64,000 bases of DNA, taken from positions 124,001 to 188,000 of the forward strand of contig NZ_MVIV01000004.1 of NCBI RefSeq assembly GCF_002072175.1, in the 5' to 3' direction. The notes below the pieces were generated by a model. That model ran no database searches and had not been told where the DNA came from. It saw only the letters and a list, made by a program, of their open reading frames with translations. Source of the stretch: Actinomyces gaoshouyii. GTDB taxonomy: Bacteria > Actinomycetota > Actinomycetes > Actinomycetales > Actinomycetaceae. Shown here piece after piece: positions 28,155-38,108 of the stretch. A program made the position numbers and the translations under genes. Numbering within the stretch: position 1 is the first letter of the stretch; each line of letters begins with the position of its first letter.

Positions 28155-29591
28155 TCAGGGGCGCTGGAGCACTGCGATCGTCTCGAAGTGGTGGGTGTGG
28201 GGGAACATGTCGAGGGCTCGCAGGTCCTCCAGGCGGTAGCCGCCGCGCAGGAGGCAGCCCACGTCCCTGGCCAGGGCCGCGGGGTCGCAGGCCACCAGCA
28301 CGACCCGCCCGGGGCCCATCTCCACGATCGCCTCGATGACGTCCCTGCCCGCGCCCTGGCGGGGAGGGTCGAGGACGACAACGTCGGCGCGCCCATCCGC
28401 ACCGGGGCCGAAGGATCGCCCGAGCTCAGCGACCGAGGCGCCCGTCACCCGGCCCGCCATCAGGCGGGCCGGGGGAGCCGGGCGCAGATTGCGGTCGGCA
28501 TCGCGCACCGCGCGCTCGGAGCCCTCCAGGGAGATGACCTCGCCGGCCAGCAGGGCCAGTGGGAGGGTGAGCAGGCCCGAGCCGGAGTAGAGCTCCAGGA
28601 CGCGGGGCCCTCCCGGCCGACCGGCGCCGGAGGCGTCCGCCCCGCCCGCCTCATCGCCCAGGGCACTGCGGGTCACGGCCTCCACGAGGACCCGGGGGGC
28701 ATCCCGGTGGATCTGCCAGAAGGCGTCGGCGCGCACCGTGTAGCGCAGCTGCCCCAGGCCGAGGCCCGAAGCATCGACGGACTCGTCCACCCGCTGCCTG
28801 CTCAGGGGGCGCCCGGTGGCCGACAGGACGGTGCCGTCGACGATGACAACGGGAGCGCCCGCGCTGGGGGCGACGGCCTCGACATGCCGTGCCCCGGTCA
28901 GGCGCCGGCGCCAGGGCCCGCGCATGGTCAGGCCCAGATCCCGGATGGCAGGGACCGCCAGTGGGATGTCGCGCACGGGCAGGATCGTCGCCGAGCGAAA
29001 GGCATGCATGCCGGGGGTGCCGTTGTCGTCGATGGCGAGCTCGATGCGGGTGCGCGTACCGGTCCCCGCCAGGGCGCGAACCCGGGGATCCTCGGCGGCC
29101 TCGGCGGCCGCCTCATGGGGCATGGGCTCGACGGGCACACCGCCGGGAGGCGTCGAGGAGGGCAGGGCCAGGACGGCCTCGGCAACCTCCGGTCCACCGA
29201 TGCGGCGCAGGCAGTCGGCCAGGACCCATCGCTTCCAGGTGCGCTGGGCGGGCAAGGCCACATGGGACAGCTCTCCTCCGCCGACCCCGCCGGGGCCGGC
29301 CTCGGGCCACACCGGCTCCACCCGGTCCGGGGAGGCGGTGAGTGCCTCGACGGCGTCAGCGCGCCACATCTTGGAGGTCCTGGCGGTGATGCGCGCCCGC
29401 ACGGTCTCCCCAGGCAGCGCGTGGCGCACGAAGACCACGCGGCCCCCCGGCTCCCCCTGGGGCCGGGCCACGCAATGCCCTCCGTGGGCGGGGGGCCCGA
29501 CGACGAGGATCATCTCCTCCGGCTCATGGGCAGCGCCCTGGGTCTGCTCCCGGCGGGCCGGACCGCGCCCCCGCCCTCTCATGGCTCTCAT
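28155..29591 (-). CDS. TrmA/RlmD-like RNA (uracil-5-)-methyltransferase
   Basis: A 478-residue SAM-dependent RNA m5U methyltransferase. A TRAM-type OB fold covers about residues 25-90 ([15 protein letters not shown]). The Rossmann core has [16 protein letters not shown] (SAM motif I), [13 protein letters not shown] (motif IV) and [14 protein letters not shown], which holds the catalytic Cys. The target, rRNA or tRNA uracil, is not assignable. Its ATG overlaps the stop of the permease gene (29588-29591), matching the mycobacterial gene order where the homologue precedes the ceoBC region. Confidence 0.85.
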   Translation of the reverse strand: MRAMRGRGRGPARREQTQGAAHEPEEMILVVGPPAHGGHCVARPQGEPGGRVVFVRHALPGETVRARITARTSKMWRADAVEALTASPDRVEPVWPEAGPGGVGGGELSHVALPAQRTWKRWVLADCLRRIGGPEVAEAVLALPSSTPPGGVPVEPMPHEAAAEAAEDPRVRALAGTGTRTRIELAIDDNGTPGMHAFRSATILPVRDIPLAVPAIRDLGLTMRGPWRRRLTGARHVEAVAPSAGAPVVIVDGTVLSATGRPLSRQRVDESVDASGLGLGQLRYTVRADAFWQIHRDAPRVLVEAVTRSALGDEAGGADASGAGRPGGPRVLELYSGSGLLTLPLALLAGEVISLEGSERAVRDADRNLRPAPPARLMAGRVTGASVAELGRSFGPGADGRADVVVLDPPRQGAGRDVIEAIVEMGPGRVVLVACDPAALARDVGCLLRGGYRLEDLRALDMFPHTHHFETIAVLQRP

Positions 29592-31684
29592 GGCCTCTTC
29601 CCCACGTCGGGGCCGGAGGCGCCGACGGGCGCCCCGGCACCACGACGACGGGCCCGCGCGCCCCGGCGCACCGCCTCATCGGCGTCAACGATGCCTGCGG
29701 CCGAGGCCAGGCGCCGCTCCTGGCGCGCCCGCCGCATCCCTGGAGCCCCCAACTGCCACGGCACCGAGGCCACCACCACCCCGGGGGTGAACAGGAGCGC
29801 CGTCTTGATGCGCAGCGCCATCTGATTGTGCAGCACCTGCTCCCACCAGTGCCGCACCAGGTACTCGGGGATGAAGACGACCACGAGGTCGCGCGGGGAC
29901 TCCCGGCGCACCGAGCGCACATAGGCGATGACCGAGCGGGTGATATCGCGGTAGGGCGAGTCGAGGACGGTCAGGGGGACCTGGAGGTCCGCCTCGTCCC
30001 AGTCGTCCAGGAGCCGCTCGGCCCGGTCATCGCCGATATCCACGGTGAGCGCCTCGATCGAGGTCGGGTTCGTGGACAGCGCGTAAGTCAGCGCCCGCAG
30101 GGTGGGCTTGTGCAGGCTGGAGGCCAGCACGATGGCGTGGATGTGGGCCGGGAGGACCCGGGAGTCATGCAGATCGGTAATGGCCAGTTCCTCGCGGACC
30201 CTGTCGTAGTGGCGGTGGATCCAGTTCATGACCAGGAAGATGATCGCCATGATCGTCAGCGTGATCCACGCGCCGCGAGTGAGCTTGGTGATGAGGACGA
30301 CGATGAGCACGAGGCCCGTCGCCGCCAGGCCGATGCTGTTGACAATACGGGAGCGCCTCATCCGGGAGCGCAGCCGGGCATCGGTGGCGGTGGCCAGCTC
30401 GCGGGTCCAATGGCACACCATGCCGATCTGGGACAGGGTGAAGGAGATGAACACGCCCACGATGTAGAGCTGGATGAGGCGGTTGGTGTCGGCCTCGAAA
30501 CCGACGATGAAGGCGATCGCCCCGAGCCACAGGGCGATGATCCCGTTGGAGTAGGCCAGGCGGTCACCGCGCTGGGTGAGCTGGCGCGGCAGGAAGCCAT
30601 CGGTGGCCAAGACGCTCGCGAGCACCGGGAAGCCGTTGAAGGCGGTGTTGGCGGCGAGTACCAGGATGAGGCCCGTCACCGCCGTCACCAGGTAGAACAT
30701 GGGGCTGAAGCCGGCGAACACGGTGGCGGCGAGCTGGCCGATGACCGGGTCCTGGTGGTAGCCCTTCCCCACGGGCAGTCCGTGGGAGGTCAGCTGGGTG
30801 GCGGGGTCCTCCACCATGTGGACGCCGGTGGCCCCGGCCAGGTGGATGATGGACATGAGCATCGCCGCGGCGATGCCGCCGAGCATAAGCAGCGTCGTCG
30901 CCGCGTTCTTCGACTTGGGGCGCTGGAAGCTGGGCACGCCGTTGGAGATCGCCTCCACACCGGTCAGGGCCGCGCAGCCGGAGGAGAAGGCCCTCAGGAT
31001 GAGGAAGGCGCCGGCCAGGCCCGTCAGCCCGGAGTCCCATCCGGGCCCGGCGACGACGTCGAAGGCCGAGGACTCCGCTCTGCCCAGCGTCCCCATGGCC
31101 TCCTGGACGAAGCCGGTGACGGCCAGGGCGCCGATGGCGATCATGTAGATGTAGGTGGGGATGGCGAAGGCACCGCCCGCCTCGCGAGTGCCGCGCAGGT
31201 TGAGCAGCGCCAGGATGGTGGACACGCCGACGGCGATCTCCACCTTGTAGGGGGCGGCCGCGGGCACGGCGGTCACCAGGTAGGACGATCCCGAGGAGAT
31301 CGACACGGCGACGGTCAGAACATAGTCGGCCAGCAGCGCGGAGGCCACGGCGAGGCCGGCGTGGGAGCCCAGGTTGGTGGAGACGACCTCGTAGTCACCG
31401 CCGCCGGAGGGGTATGCGTGAACGGTCTGGCGGTAGGAGGCCACCACGATGAGCAGCACGCCGACGACGGCCACCGCCACCCAGGGCGACAGGGCGGTGG
31501 CGGCCACGCCCGCCACGGCGAGGGTCACGATCACCTCGTCCGGAGCGTATCCGACGGATGACAGGGCATCCGAGGCGAAGACCGGCAGGGCGATCCGCTT
31601 GGGCAGGAGGGTCTCGCCTAGCGCCCCGCTGGGCACGGGGCGGCCGACGAGGAGCCGCTTGACGCGGTCGGCGAAGTCACGCAC
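29588..31684 (-). CDS. APC-family permease with large cytoplasmic C-terminal domain
   Basis: About 698 residues. LLPKRIALPVFASDALSSVGYAPDEVIVTL marks the group of APC-superfamily permeases that occur beside ceoB/ceoC in actinobacteria. About 12 helices are followed by a soluble C-terminal domain of some 190 residues. Because the divergent neighbours are the Trk gating proteins CeoB and CeoC, potassium transport is a reasonable but unproven role. The GTG at 31684 fits the family N-terminus, with a TAGCAT box 8 nt upstream; the frame remains open another 68 codons through the ceoB promoter. Confidence 0.8.
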   Translation of the reverse strand: MRDFADRVKRLLVGRPVPSGALGETLLPKRIALPVFASDALSSVGYAPDEVIVTLAVAGVAATALSPWVAVAVVGVLLIVVASYRQTVHAYPSGGGDYEVVSTNLGSHAGLAVASALLADYVLTVAVSISSGSSYLVTAVPAAAPYKVEIAVGVSTILALLNLRGTREAGGAFAIPTYIYMIAIGALAVTGFVQEAMGTLGRAESSAFDVVAGPGWDSGLTGLAGAFLILRAFSSGCAALTGVEAISNGVPSFQRPKSKNAATTLLMLGGIAAAMLMSIIHLAGATGVHMVEDPATQLTSHGLPVGKGYHQDPVIGQLAATVFAGFSPMFYLVTAVTGLILVLAANTAFNGFPVLASVLATDGFLPRQLTQRGDRLAYSNGIIALWLGAIAFIVGFEADTNRLIQLYIVGVFISFTLSQIGMVCHWTRELATATDARLRSRMRRSRIVNSIGLAATGLVLIVVLITKLTRGAWITLTIMAIIFLVMNWIHRHYDRVREELAITDLHDSRVLPAHIHAIVLASSLHKPTLRALTYALSTNPTSIEALTVDIGDDRAERLLDDWDEADLQVPLTVLDSPYRDITRSVIAYVRSVRRESPRDLVVVFIPEYLVRHWWEQVLHNQMALRIKTALLFTPGVVVASVPWQLGAPGMRRARQERRLASAAGIVDADEAVRRGARARRRGAGAPVGASGPDVGKRP

Positions 31685-31730
31685 GACCCCGAATGCTATG
31701 CCCGCGCTCGGCTTCGACCAAGAATGAGGG

Positions 31731-31736
31731 TACGGT
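31731..31736 (+). promoter_or_regulatory. -10 box of ceoB, leaderless type
   Basis: TACGGT ends exactly 6 nt before the GTG at 31743. The 58-bp gap to the divergent permease start must hold both promoters. Confidence 0.5.
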
Positions 31737-31742
31737 TCGGTC

Positions 31743-32408
31743 GTGCACTTCGTCATCATGGGCTGCGGCCGGGTTGGCGCCACCATGGCCGCCCAGCTGG
31801 ACCGCATGGGCCATTCAGTGGCCGTCATCGATAGGAGCTCCGAGGCGTTCCGGCGCCTCCCCAAGGATTTCAACGGCCGCAAGGTCAAGGGCGTGGGTTT
31901 CGACCGCGATGCCCTCGAGCAGGCCGGGATCGATGAGGCCTACGCCTTCGCCGCCGTGTCCAACGGGGACAACTCCAATATCGTCTCGGCCCGCGTGGCC
32001 CGCGAGACCTTCGGCGTGGAGCACGTGGTTGCCAGGATCTACGACGCCAACCGCGCCGATGTCTACGAGCGGCTGGGCATCCCCACGGTCGCCACCGTGC
32101 GCCGCACGGCGGACCAGATGATGCGCTGGGTCCTGCCCGGGGGCTCGGCCAGGGAGGCTGAGGACCCCTCCGGCGCGGTCTGCCTCGTCCAGCCCGATGC
32201 GTCGTCGGGGTGGGTGGGCGTGTCCGTGGCGACGATCGAGGACCGCGTGGGCGGGCGCGTCGCCTGGATCTCGCGCGGCTCGGGGGCGCTCGTGCCCGAG
32301 CCCACCACCCTGCTGCAGGAGCATGACCGCCTCCATCTGGTGGTCGCCACCGAGCGCATCACCGCCGCGCAGCGCGTCCTGTCACGCCCGCCCGTCCAGG
32401 AGGCCTGA
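31743..32408 (+). CDS. ceoB: TrkA-type potassium regulatory protein CeoB
   Basis: A 221-residue RCK protein. An N-terminal NAD-binding fold (FVIMGCGRVGATMA) is followed by a TrkA_C domain. As in mycobacteria, two single-RCK proteins are encoded in tandem instead of one double-length TrkA. They bind nucleotide and gate a K+ transporter at the membrane. The next gene starts 3 bp after the stop. The GTG start agrees with the -10 box 6 nt upstream. Confidence 0.88.
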   Translation: MHFVIMGCGRVGATMAAQLDRMGHSVAVIDRSSEAFRRLPKDFNGRKVKGVGFDRDALEQAGIDEAYAFAAVSNGDNSNIVSARVARETFGVEHVVARIYDANRADVYERLGIPTVATVRRTADQMMRWVLPGGSAREAEDPSGAVCLVQPDASSGWVGVSVATIEDRVGGRVAWISRGSGALVPEPTTLLQEHDRLHLVVATERITAAQRVLSRPPVQEA

Positions 32409-32411
32409 GCC

Positions 32412-33077
32412 ATGAAGATCCTCATCGCCGGAGCCGGCAGTGTGGGGCGCTCCATCGCCCGCGAGCTCATCAGCCACGGCCACGAAGTCACGCTCGTGGA
32501 CCGCTCGGCGGAGGCCATGCGCCTGTCAACCGTCCCCGATGCCGACTGGCAGCTCGCCGACGCTTGCGACGTCGAGGCCCTGGACGACGCCGGGGCCGGG
32601 CAGTGCGACGTCGTCGTGGCCTGCACGGGCGACGACAAGGCGAATCTGGTCATCTCCCTGCTGTGCAAGACCGAGTACGGAGTCCCCCGCACGGTGGCGC
32701 GCGTCAACAACCCGAAGAACGAGTGGCTCTTCGATGAGACCTGGGGCGTGGACGTGGCCGTCTCGACGCCGCGGATCATGACGGCGCTGGTGGAGGAGGC
32801 CGTGAGCGTGGGCTCCCTGGTCGCCCTGTTCACCTTCCACCAGTCCGGGGCCTTCATGCACGAGCTGACCCTGCCGGATGACTCCCCCATGATCGGCGAG
32901 CTCGTGTCCTCCGTGGTCCTGCCCCCTCACACGGCGCTCACCGCGATCCTGCGCGAGTACCGGCCGATCACCCCCGATGAGGATGAGCGCTTCGAGCGCG
33001 GGGACGAGCTCATCTTCCTCACCGCCAAGGAGGGCGAGGCCACGCTGGGGGAGATCCCGGAGATCTTCAACGCCTGA
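32412..33077 (+). CDS. ceoC: TrkA-type potassium regulatory protein CeoC
   Basis: A 221-residue RCK protein. The Rossmann motif is ILIAGAGSVGRSIA, the acidic ribose-binding residue lies in VTLVDRS, and the TrkA_C domain starts near residue 140. It is the second half of the CeoB-CeoC pair and almost certainly co-transcribed, with only 3 bp between the genes. It acts at the cytoplasmic face of a K+ uptake system; no TrkG/H-like pore is encoded in this window. Confidence 0.88.
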   Translation: MKILIAGAGSVGRSIARELISHGHEVTLVDRSAEAMRLSTVPDADWQLADACDVEALDDAGAGQCDVVVACTGDDKANLVISLLCKTEYGVPRTVARVNNPKNEWLFDETWGVDVAVSTPRIMTALVEEAVSVGSLVALFTFHQSGAFMHELTLPDDSPMIGELVSSVVLPPHTALTAILREYRPITPDEDERFERGDELIFLTAKEGEATLGEIPEIFNA

Positions 33078-33112
33078 CCCCTCATCGCGCGGCCCGGATC
33101 GGCGCGCTCCGG

Positions 33113-33820
33113 CTAGTCCCGGGGCCGCACCAGGAGCCAGACGATCCACAGGGTCAGCGCGTACAGCGGCAGCCCCAGGATGATTCTGGCCGCCCCGAGC
33201 GGCCCGACGGCGCCCGCCAGGTACAGGGGCAGCTCAATGACCAGCCGCAGGGCGAACATGCCCGCCAGCACGGCGGTGCCCCAGGTGTAGCGGCGCCGAT
33301 CGGCCCGCAACGCGGGGTCCTTGCGCCAGGAGGCCCAGCCCGCGCCGTCCTCGCCATCGGTGGTGGCGCGCCACAGGCCCATGAGGACTCCCACGAGGGG
33401 CCAGCGCAACGCTAGGGAACCCGCGGTGAGCGCGAGCCATCCGGCGTTGATGAGCAGGCCCGTGATGTAGAAATCCTCGGCCTTGCCCGTGCGCCAGGCC
33501 CAGGCGGCCGAGATGGCGGCCAGGGCCGCCCCACCGATGACCTGGGTGAGGCCCTGGCGGGCGGCCAGGCGCGCCACGAGGCCGACGACGCTGATGGCCA
33601 GGGATGCCACGAGCGCTGGGATGAGGGCGGAGGGGCGCAGCGCGACGATGGTGACGAAGATGAGCGTGGGGGCGACGGATTCGATGATCCCGCGCCAGCC
33701 GCCCACGGCGGTCGAGACGTCGAAGGCCTGGGCGCTGATCGCGTCCAGCCCGCCCGAGGGCCTGGCCAGGCCCTCCTCCCGGGCGCCGGGCCCCTGCTCC
33801 GGAGCGTGTCCGCGGCTCAT
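33113..33820 (-). CDS. DUF3159 membrane protein
   Basis: A 235-residue protein with six predicted membrane segments, recognisable as DUF3159 by GWRGIIESVAPTLIFVTIVAL and by RRRYTWGTAVLAGMFALRLVIELPLY. Function is unknown; the family is actinobacterial and nearly always sits next to the OB-fold gene, as here. Its ATG at 33820 overlaps the OB-fold stop (ATGA). The first 30 residues are hydrophilic. Confidence 0.85.
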   Translation of the reverse strand: MSRGHAPEQGPGAREEGLARPSGGLDAISAQAFDVSTAVGGWRGIIESVAPTLIFVTIVALRPSALIPALVASLAISVVGLVARLAARQGLTQVIGGAALAAISAAWAWRTGKAEDFYITGLLINAGWLALTAGSLALRWPLVGVLMGLWRATTDGEDGAGWASWRKDPALRADRRRYTWGTAVLAGMFALRLVIELPLYLAGAVGPLGAARIILGLPLYALTLWIVWLLVRPRD

Positions 33821-34203
33821 CGTCGAGCACCCAGCAGTTCGTAGGCGGGGTTGAAGATCGTGGGCCTCGTGCGGCCGGCGACGACCATGCCCTCCACGGC
33901 CAGGCGCGCGCCGGGCTCGATGCCCACGATGCGGCGGCGCCCCATCCACACCAGGTCCACGCTGCCGGTCCCGTCGAAGAGCTGGCCGACGAGCACGGGG
34001 CGGGCCTCGGAGGGACGGTAGGTGACGGCGCGCAGCACGCCAGTGACGCGCACGCGGTGGCGGGGGACGATGCCGGCGATCTCCACGGCGCCGAGCTTGG
34101 CGAGGCGCTCCCCCGCGACGCGGGCCTCGTCGTCGGCGTCGAGGTCTTCCCGGCTGCGGCCGAGGGAGCGCAGGCGGGCGAGCAGGCCTGGGGCCGGGCT
34201 CAT
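33817..34203 (-). CDS. OB-fold nucleic-acid-binding protein
   Basis: A 128-residue protein with one OB fold. VRVTGVLRAVTYRPSEARPVLVGQLFDGTG and VDLVWMGRRRIVGIEPGARLAVEGMV resemble the RecG wedge/OB-type anticodon family. A basic N-terminus (RLRSLGRSREDL) precedes it. It is the middle gene of a translationally coupled trio: the start overlaps the DUF3710 stop and its own stop overlaps the DUF3159 start by 4 bp each. Binding to nucleic acid is inferred from the fold only. Confidence 0.8.
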   Translation of the reverse strand: MSPAPGLLARLRSLGRSREDLDADDEARVAGERLAKLGAVEIAGIVPRHRVRVTGVLRAVTYRPSEARPVLVGQLFDGTGSVDLVWMGRRRIVGIEPGARLAVEGMVVAGRTRPTIFNPAYELLGARR

Positions 34204-34919
34204 CGGACCTCGGCGATGGTGGGGCCCGGGGTGAGCGGGTCCAGGCCGGGCAGGTCCTCGACTTGGGGCATCACCGCAGCGCCCGGGACGCGGAGGGGGA
34301 GGATCTCGCGCGGGGGCCGGGCCGCGCCGTCGCGCACGACGACGACGCCGCGGAAGACGTCGCGCAGCTCGCGGGCGGCCGCATCGTCGACGGCGGCCGG
34401 GCCCTGGAGCACACCGCGCAGGAACCAGCGGGGGCCGTCGACGCCGAGGAAGCGGACTCGCACGGTGCCGGTGGCCCCCTCGGCGTTGCGCACGGGGACC
34501 TCGGCGATGATCTCGACGCCGTTCTCGCCGTCGACCTCCTCGGTGCGGGCCTGGGCGCGGCCGAGCTCGTCGAGGATGTCGGCGCGCAGCTCGTCCCAGA
34601 TCCCAGCGGTGCGGGGGGCGGCGAAGGCGCGCAGCTCCAGCGTGGAGCCGCCCAGGACGAGGGAGACGGCCTGGATGCCGCCGGGGCCGGGGGACTCCAT
34701 GCGCAGCTGCATGCCATCGATGGCGGGGACCCTCAGGGACCCGAGGTCGATGCGGTTGTCATCGTCGTCCTCGGCGACTTCCTCGGAGTCCCAGGGGCCG
34801 TCGGCCGGGCGGGCGGTGGCGGCCGACGAGTCGTCGCCGTCCTCGGGGGAGCCGGCGGAGCCCCCGGCAAGGGCGTCATCATTGCCGCGCTCGCTCTTGC
34901 GGCGGGAGAACAGTGCCAT
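34200..34919 (-). CDS. DUF3710 family protein
   Basis: A 239-residue soluble protein. The first 55 residues are acidic and disordered (MALFSRRKSERGNDD...). The conserved part runs from IDLGSLRVPAIDGMQLRM to RWFLRGVLQGPAAVDDAAARELRDVF, typical of DUF3710. Its function is not known, but its position beside the OB-fold and DUF3159 genes is conserved across actinobacteria. The dut gene that usually precedes it is absent here. Confidence 0.85.
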   Translation of the reverse strand: MALFSRRKSERGNDDALAGGSAGSPEDGDDSSAATARPADGPWDSEEVAEDDDDNRIDLGSLRVPAIDGMQLRMESPGPGGIQAVSLVLGGSTLELRAFAAPRTAGIWDELRADILDELGRAQARTEEVDGENGVEIIAEVPVRNAEGATGTVRVRFLGVDGPRWFLRGVLQGPAAVDDAAARELRDVFRGVVVVRDGAARPPREILPLRVPGAAVMPQVEDLPGLDPLTPGPTIAEVR

Positions 34920-34977
34920 ATGGGGCTCCTTCGGTGATGGGGGATCCTCGGCCGTAGTCGGCCGACGGGGGCGGCGG

Positions 34978-35286
34978 TCAGCCGGCGCAGTCGGTGCACA
35001 CCGGCAGACCGGTGGCGTCGTCGATGTAGGCGAGCTGGCTGCGGTGGTGGACGAGGAAGCACTCCGAGCAGGTGAACTCGTCCTCGAGCTGGGGCACCAC
35101 GTGGACGCTCAGCTCCTCGCGGGATAGATCGGCGCCGGGGAGCTCGAAGCCCTCGGCGACCTCGTTCTCATCCTCCTCGATCGCCTCGGAGGACTGATCC
35201 TTCTGCCGGGCGGCGGTCAGTTCCTCGATGGAATCGGCTTCGGGCTCGTCATCGTGCTTACGCGGGGCGTCGTAGTCGGTCGCCAT
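34978..35286 (-). CDS. DUF4193 zinc-ribbon-like protein
   Basis: A 102-residue protein that starts MATDYDAPRKHDDEP and is acidic throughout the middle. The C-terminal CSECFLVHHRSQLA...CTDC gives two CxxC pairs, a probable zinc ribbon. DUF4193 proteins are found in nearly all actinobacteria and have no established role. The frame extends over 100 codons upstream without homology; the ATG at 35286 matches the family start. Confidence 0.87.
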   Translation of the reverse strand: MATDYDAPRKHDDEPEADSIEELTAARQKDQSSEAIEEDENEVAEGFELPGADLSREELSVHVVPQLEDEFTCSECFLVHHRSQLAYIDDATGLPVCTDCAG

Positions 35287-35554
35287 GGTCCACGTCACTC
35301 TCTCTCGTCGACGGCTCGTCACGCGGGGTCCGGCAGCAGGGGCACTACCGGGCAGGCTCGCCTCCACGCAGAGGCGGTCCCGTTCAGAGCAGGGCACGCG
35401 CACCATAGCACCGCTGAGGATCAGCGCAAGCCCCTGTGAGACGGGGCGTCCTGCCCTGTCCGGAAACGGCTCACCGGCGGGCCTCCCCGGCATCCCCGCC
35501 CTGTGATGGCAGGCTGTGCCCTGGAACGAGAGATCCTTGAGGAGGCACATCGCC

Positions 35555-36763
35555 ATGATCGAGCTCGAGCTCCTGGGTGCGAACGGCGACACGGTCGTTC
35601 TGACGGATGCCGACGGCGAGCGCTACAGCGTTGTGATTGACGACGCCCTGCGCGCCGCGGTGCGCCGTGACCGAATCGCCGCCCTGCCGCAGCCCACGGA
35701 CGCCGCGCCGACGGACTCCCCCGTGCGCCCCAAGGACCTCCAGTCCCTCATGCGAGCCGGGGCCTCGGCGGAGGAGGTGTCCGTCGCCACTGGTATGGAC
35801 CTGGAGCACGTGCGCAAGTACGAGGGCCCGGTCATCGCCGAGCGCCGGTGGGCCGTCCAGCAGGCTCAGGCCTGCCGCATCGGCTGGGGCAAGGACTCCC
35901 CCGTCCTGGGCGACCTCGTCGTCGACCGCTTGGCCACCCGCGCCGTCACGCCCGCCAGCCTGGAGTGGGATGCCATGCGCGAGGGGCGCGACCCCTGGCG
36001 CATCTGCCTCACCTTCGTCCAGGGCGCCCAGGAGAAACAGGCGCGCTGGCTCCTCGACCTCTCCGCGCGCACCGTGACCGCCCTCGACGACGAGGCCCGC
36101 TGGCTCACCGAGGCGGCCTCGCCCTCGGCGCGGCGCCCCGACGTCTTCGACCAGGATGACGCCTCACCAGTGCCGAGTGCCCCCCGCTCCTCGCTGCGCA
36201 CCAGTCGTACGGTCCCCACGGGACTGCCCGTCGTGGAGAAGCCCCTGGAGGGCGCTCCGGGCGGGGCCGCCCCCGCGCTGGACCCCACCGACGCGCTCCT
36301 GGCGGACCTGGCCTCCAGCCGAGGGCGGCGCGTGGAGGTCGATATCCCCGATGACGACCCGGCCGGCGCCGAGGCCGCCGCGGATCCCGCCGCCCAGGAC
36401 CCGTCCCAGGGCGAGGCCCAGGTGCTGTCCATGGAGGGGCGCCGCCGCCGCGCCAAGGGCTCGTCCAACCACCCCGCCGGCAAGCGCAGGGGCGGCGCGG
36501 CCGAGAGCCAGGAGCGCGGCTCCGACAGCGCGGAGGACTCGAAGGGGCCCGGCACGAAGGGCTCCCGCTCCCGGCGTGGCAGGGCCGTCGAGCCCGAGGA
36601 CGTCTCCGACCCCACCACGGAGGTGGCCGCGGTGGCCCGCGTCAGCGGCGTCCTTCAGGAGGCACTGCCAGAGATGCCGCAGGCCCCCGCCAAGCCCAAG
36701 CGGCGGGCGCGCCGCTCCGTGCCCTCCTGGGACGAGATCGTCTTCGGCGCCAAGCCCGAGTAG
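35555..36763 (+). CDS. sepH: septation protein SepH (DUF3071)
   Basis: A 402-residue protein. The N-terminal DUF3071 domain (IELELLGANGDTVVLTDADG) contains a helix-turn-helix-like stretch RPKDLQSLMRAGASAEEVS, then a long variable, charged linker from about residue 200. In Streptomyces and mycobacteria SepH stimulates FtsZ assembly at division sites. GAGGAGG about 10 nt upstream supports the ATG at 35555. The last residues, PSWDEIVFGAK, match the conserved C-terminal tail of the family. Confidence 0.9.
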   Translation: MIELELLGANGDTVVLTDADGERYSVVIDDALRAAVRRDRIAALPQPTDAAPTDSPVRPKDLQSLMRAGASAEEVSVATGMDLEHVRKYEGPVIAERRWAVQQAQACRIGWGKDSPVLGDLVVDRLATRAVTPASLEWDAMREGRDPWRICLTFVQGAQEKQARWLLDLSARTVTALDDEARWLTEAASPSARRPDVFDQDDASPVPSAPRSSLRTSRTVPTGLPVVEKPLEGAPGGAAPALDPTDALLADLASSRGRRVEVDIPDDDPAGAEAAADPAAQDPSQGEAQVLSMEGRRRRAKGSSNHPAGKRRGGAAESQERGSDSAEDSKGPGTKGSRSRRGRAVEPEDVSDPTTEVAAVARVSGVLQEALPEMPQAPAKPKRRARRSVPSWDEIVFGAKPE

Positions 36764-36791
36764 GCGGGCGCGAGGGCGGTGGGTCCCGGCG

Positions 36792-38096
36792 TCAGGCGCG
36801 CGTGATGAGCAGGGGGATGCGCGTCTCGGCGCCGGTGAAGGAGCCGTGGACGCCGGGCATCCCCAGGACGGCGTCGGCGTGGACGCGCGGGTCGAGCACC
36901 ACCCAAGTGCCGGCGGCCGCCACGAGCACGTCACCGGTGACACCGCGCGCCCTCTCGCTGAGCGGGCCGAGATGCTCTCCGGCCTCGTCGCGGGTGCCGA
37001 CCCATAGCGCCCTCTCCCCCAGCTCCGCTCGCCAGCGCTCGGCGAGCGCCGATGCTCGCTCGGAGCGCTCGGCATCGTCCCGGCCGCCGACGTAGAGGTG
37101 GGTGAATCGCGGCTCCCCCGCCACGCAGGCGACGTCCCGCATGAGGCGGGGCGAGTCGGTGATGAGGAGGCGGTGCTCGGCGTCGGTATCGACCATACCG
37201 TGGTCGGCGGTGAGCATGATCCGCGTGCCGCGCGGGACGCGGCGCTGGAGCTCGGCCATGAGGGCGTCCAGGCGCTCCAACTGGGCCAGCCACTTCTGCG
37301 AGCGCCAGCCGTGGGCGTGCCCGGCATGGTCGAGCTCGCCCACGTAGAGGTAGACGAGCGGGATGCCCCGCCTCAGCGCCTCGGCGGCGTGGCCGGCGCG
37401 CGATTCCATGGCGTCGGCCCCGATATGGGGGGCGCCGCGCAGGCCCGCCTCGGTCAGGCCCGAGCCGGCGAAGCGGGCGGGCCCGATCGTGACGGCCAGG
37501 GGCCGGTCCGCGGCGGGGCGATCGGGGAGACGAAGGCGCTCGAAGATTGTGGGCACGTCCTGCCAGGCGCGCGGGTTCGGGCAGCGCCCCTCCCAGGAGA
37601 TGAGGCTGAGCAGATCGGAACCGTCTGGGGCGTCCTCGGCGGAGGCCGGGGGCAGCAGGGGGTTGCGCACCGAGTAGCCGACCATGCCGGTCATGCCGGG
37701 CAGGGCGCCCGTGCCGAGCGTGGTGAGAGCGGCCGCCGTCGTCGAGGGCCGGCAGGTGACGGCATCGGGGCCCGGCCCCTGGCCAGCGCGGGCGGCGGCC
37801 TCGGAGTCGGCCAGCAGGCCCCGCAGGGCCGGGGCGTGGCCCCGACGCTCGCGCAACTGGTCCAAGCCGAGCCCGTCGACGAGCACGACGACGGTCGGCG
37901 AGGCCGATGCGGCCCCGCCGACCGGCATTAGCCCCCAGCGCTCAGCGGCATCCTCGGCCTGGGTTTGCGTGAGCGCGCCATCGGGGCCATCGGCCAGGAA
38001 GAGCCCGGAGGCGAGGGCGGCGGCGCCCAGGATCTCGCGCAGGTGCGGAACAGGGACGGCCGTGGGCCGATCCCCCGGGTTCTTCGGCGTCGTCAT
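36792..38096 (-). CDS. type I phosphodiesterase/nucleotide pyrophosphatase family protein
   Basis: A 434-residue alkaline-phosphatase superfamily enzyme. [13 protein letters not shown] supplies the first metal Asp, [16 protein letters not shown] the Thr/Ser nucleophile region, [11 protein letters not shown] the Asp/His ligands and [10 protein letters not shown] the final Asp-His pair. Physiological substrate is unknown; nucleotide sugars or phosphonates are typical for the fold. No signal peptide is evident. CACAAT ends 6 nt before the ATG and no ribosome site is visible, so the transcript is probably leaderless. It is divergent from parC. Confidence 0.85.
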   Translation of the reverse strand: MTTPKNPGDRPTAVPVPHLREILGAAALASGLFLADGPDGALTQTQAEDAAERWGLMPVGGAASASPTVVVLVDGLGLDQLRERRGHAPALRGLLADSEAAARAGQGPGPDAVTCRPSTTAAALTTLGTGALPGMTGMVGYSVRNPLLPPASAEDAPDGSDLLSLISWEGRCPNPRAWQDVPTIFERLRLPDRPAADRPLAVTIGPARFAGSGLTEAGLRGAPHIGADAMESRAGHAAEALRRGIPLVYLYVGELDHAGHAHGWRSQKWLAQLERLDALMAELQRRVPRGTRIMLTADHGMVDTDAEHRLLITDSPRLMRDVACVAGEPRFTHLYVGGRDDAERSERASALAERWRAELGERALWVGTRDEAGEHLGPLSERARGVTGDVLVAAAGTWVVLDPRVHADAVLGMPGVHGSFTGAETRIPLLITRA

Positions 38097-38102
38097 GCGG
38101 TC

Positions 38103-38108
38103 ATTGTG
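38103..38108 (-). promoter_or_regulatory. -10 box of phosphodiesterase gene, leaderless type
   Basis: CACAAT on the minus strand ends exactly 6 nt before the ATG at 38096. Confidence 0.4.

Noticed and set aside
27929-28402. N-terminal extension of aconitase
   Set aside because: It lies antisense to no gene but overlaps the methyltransferase gene out of frame, has no homology, and a TTG with a good ribosome site at 27928 matches the family start.
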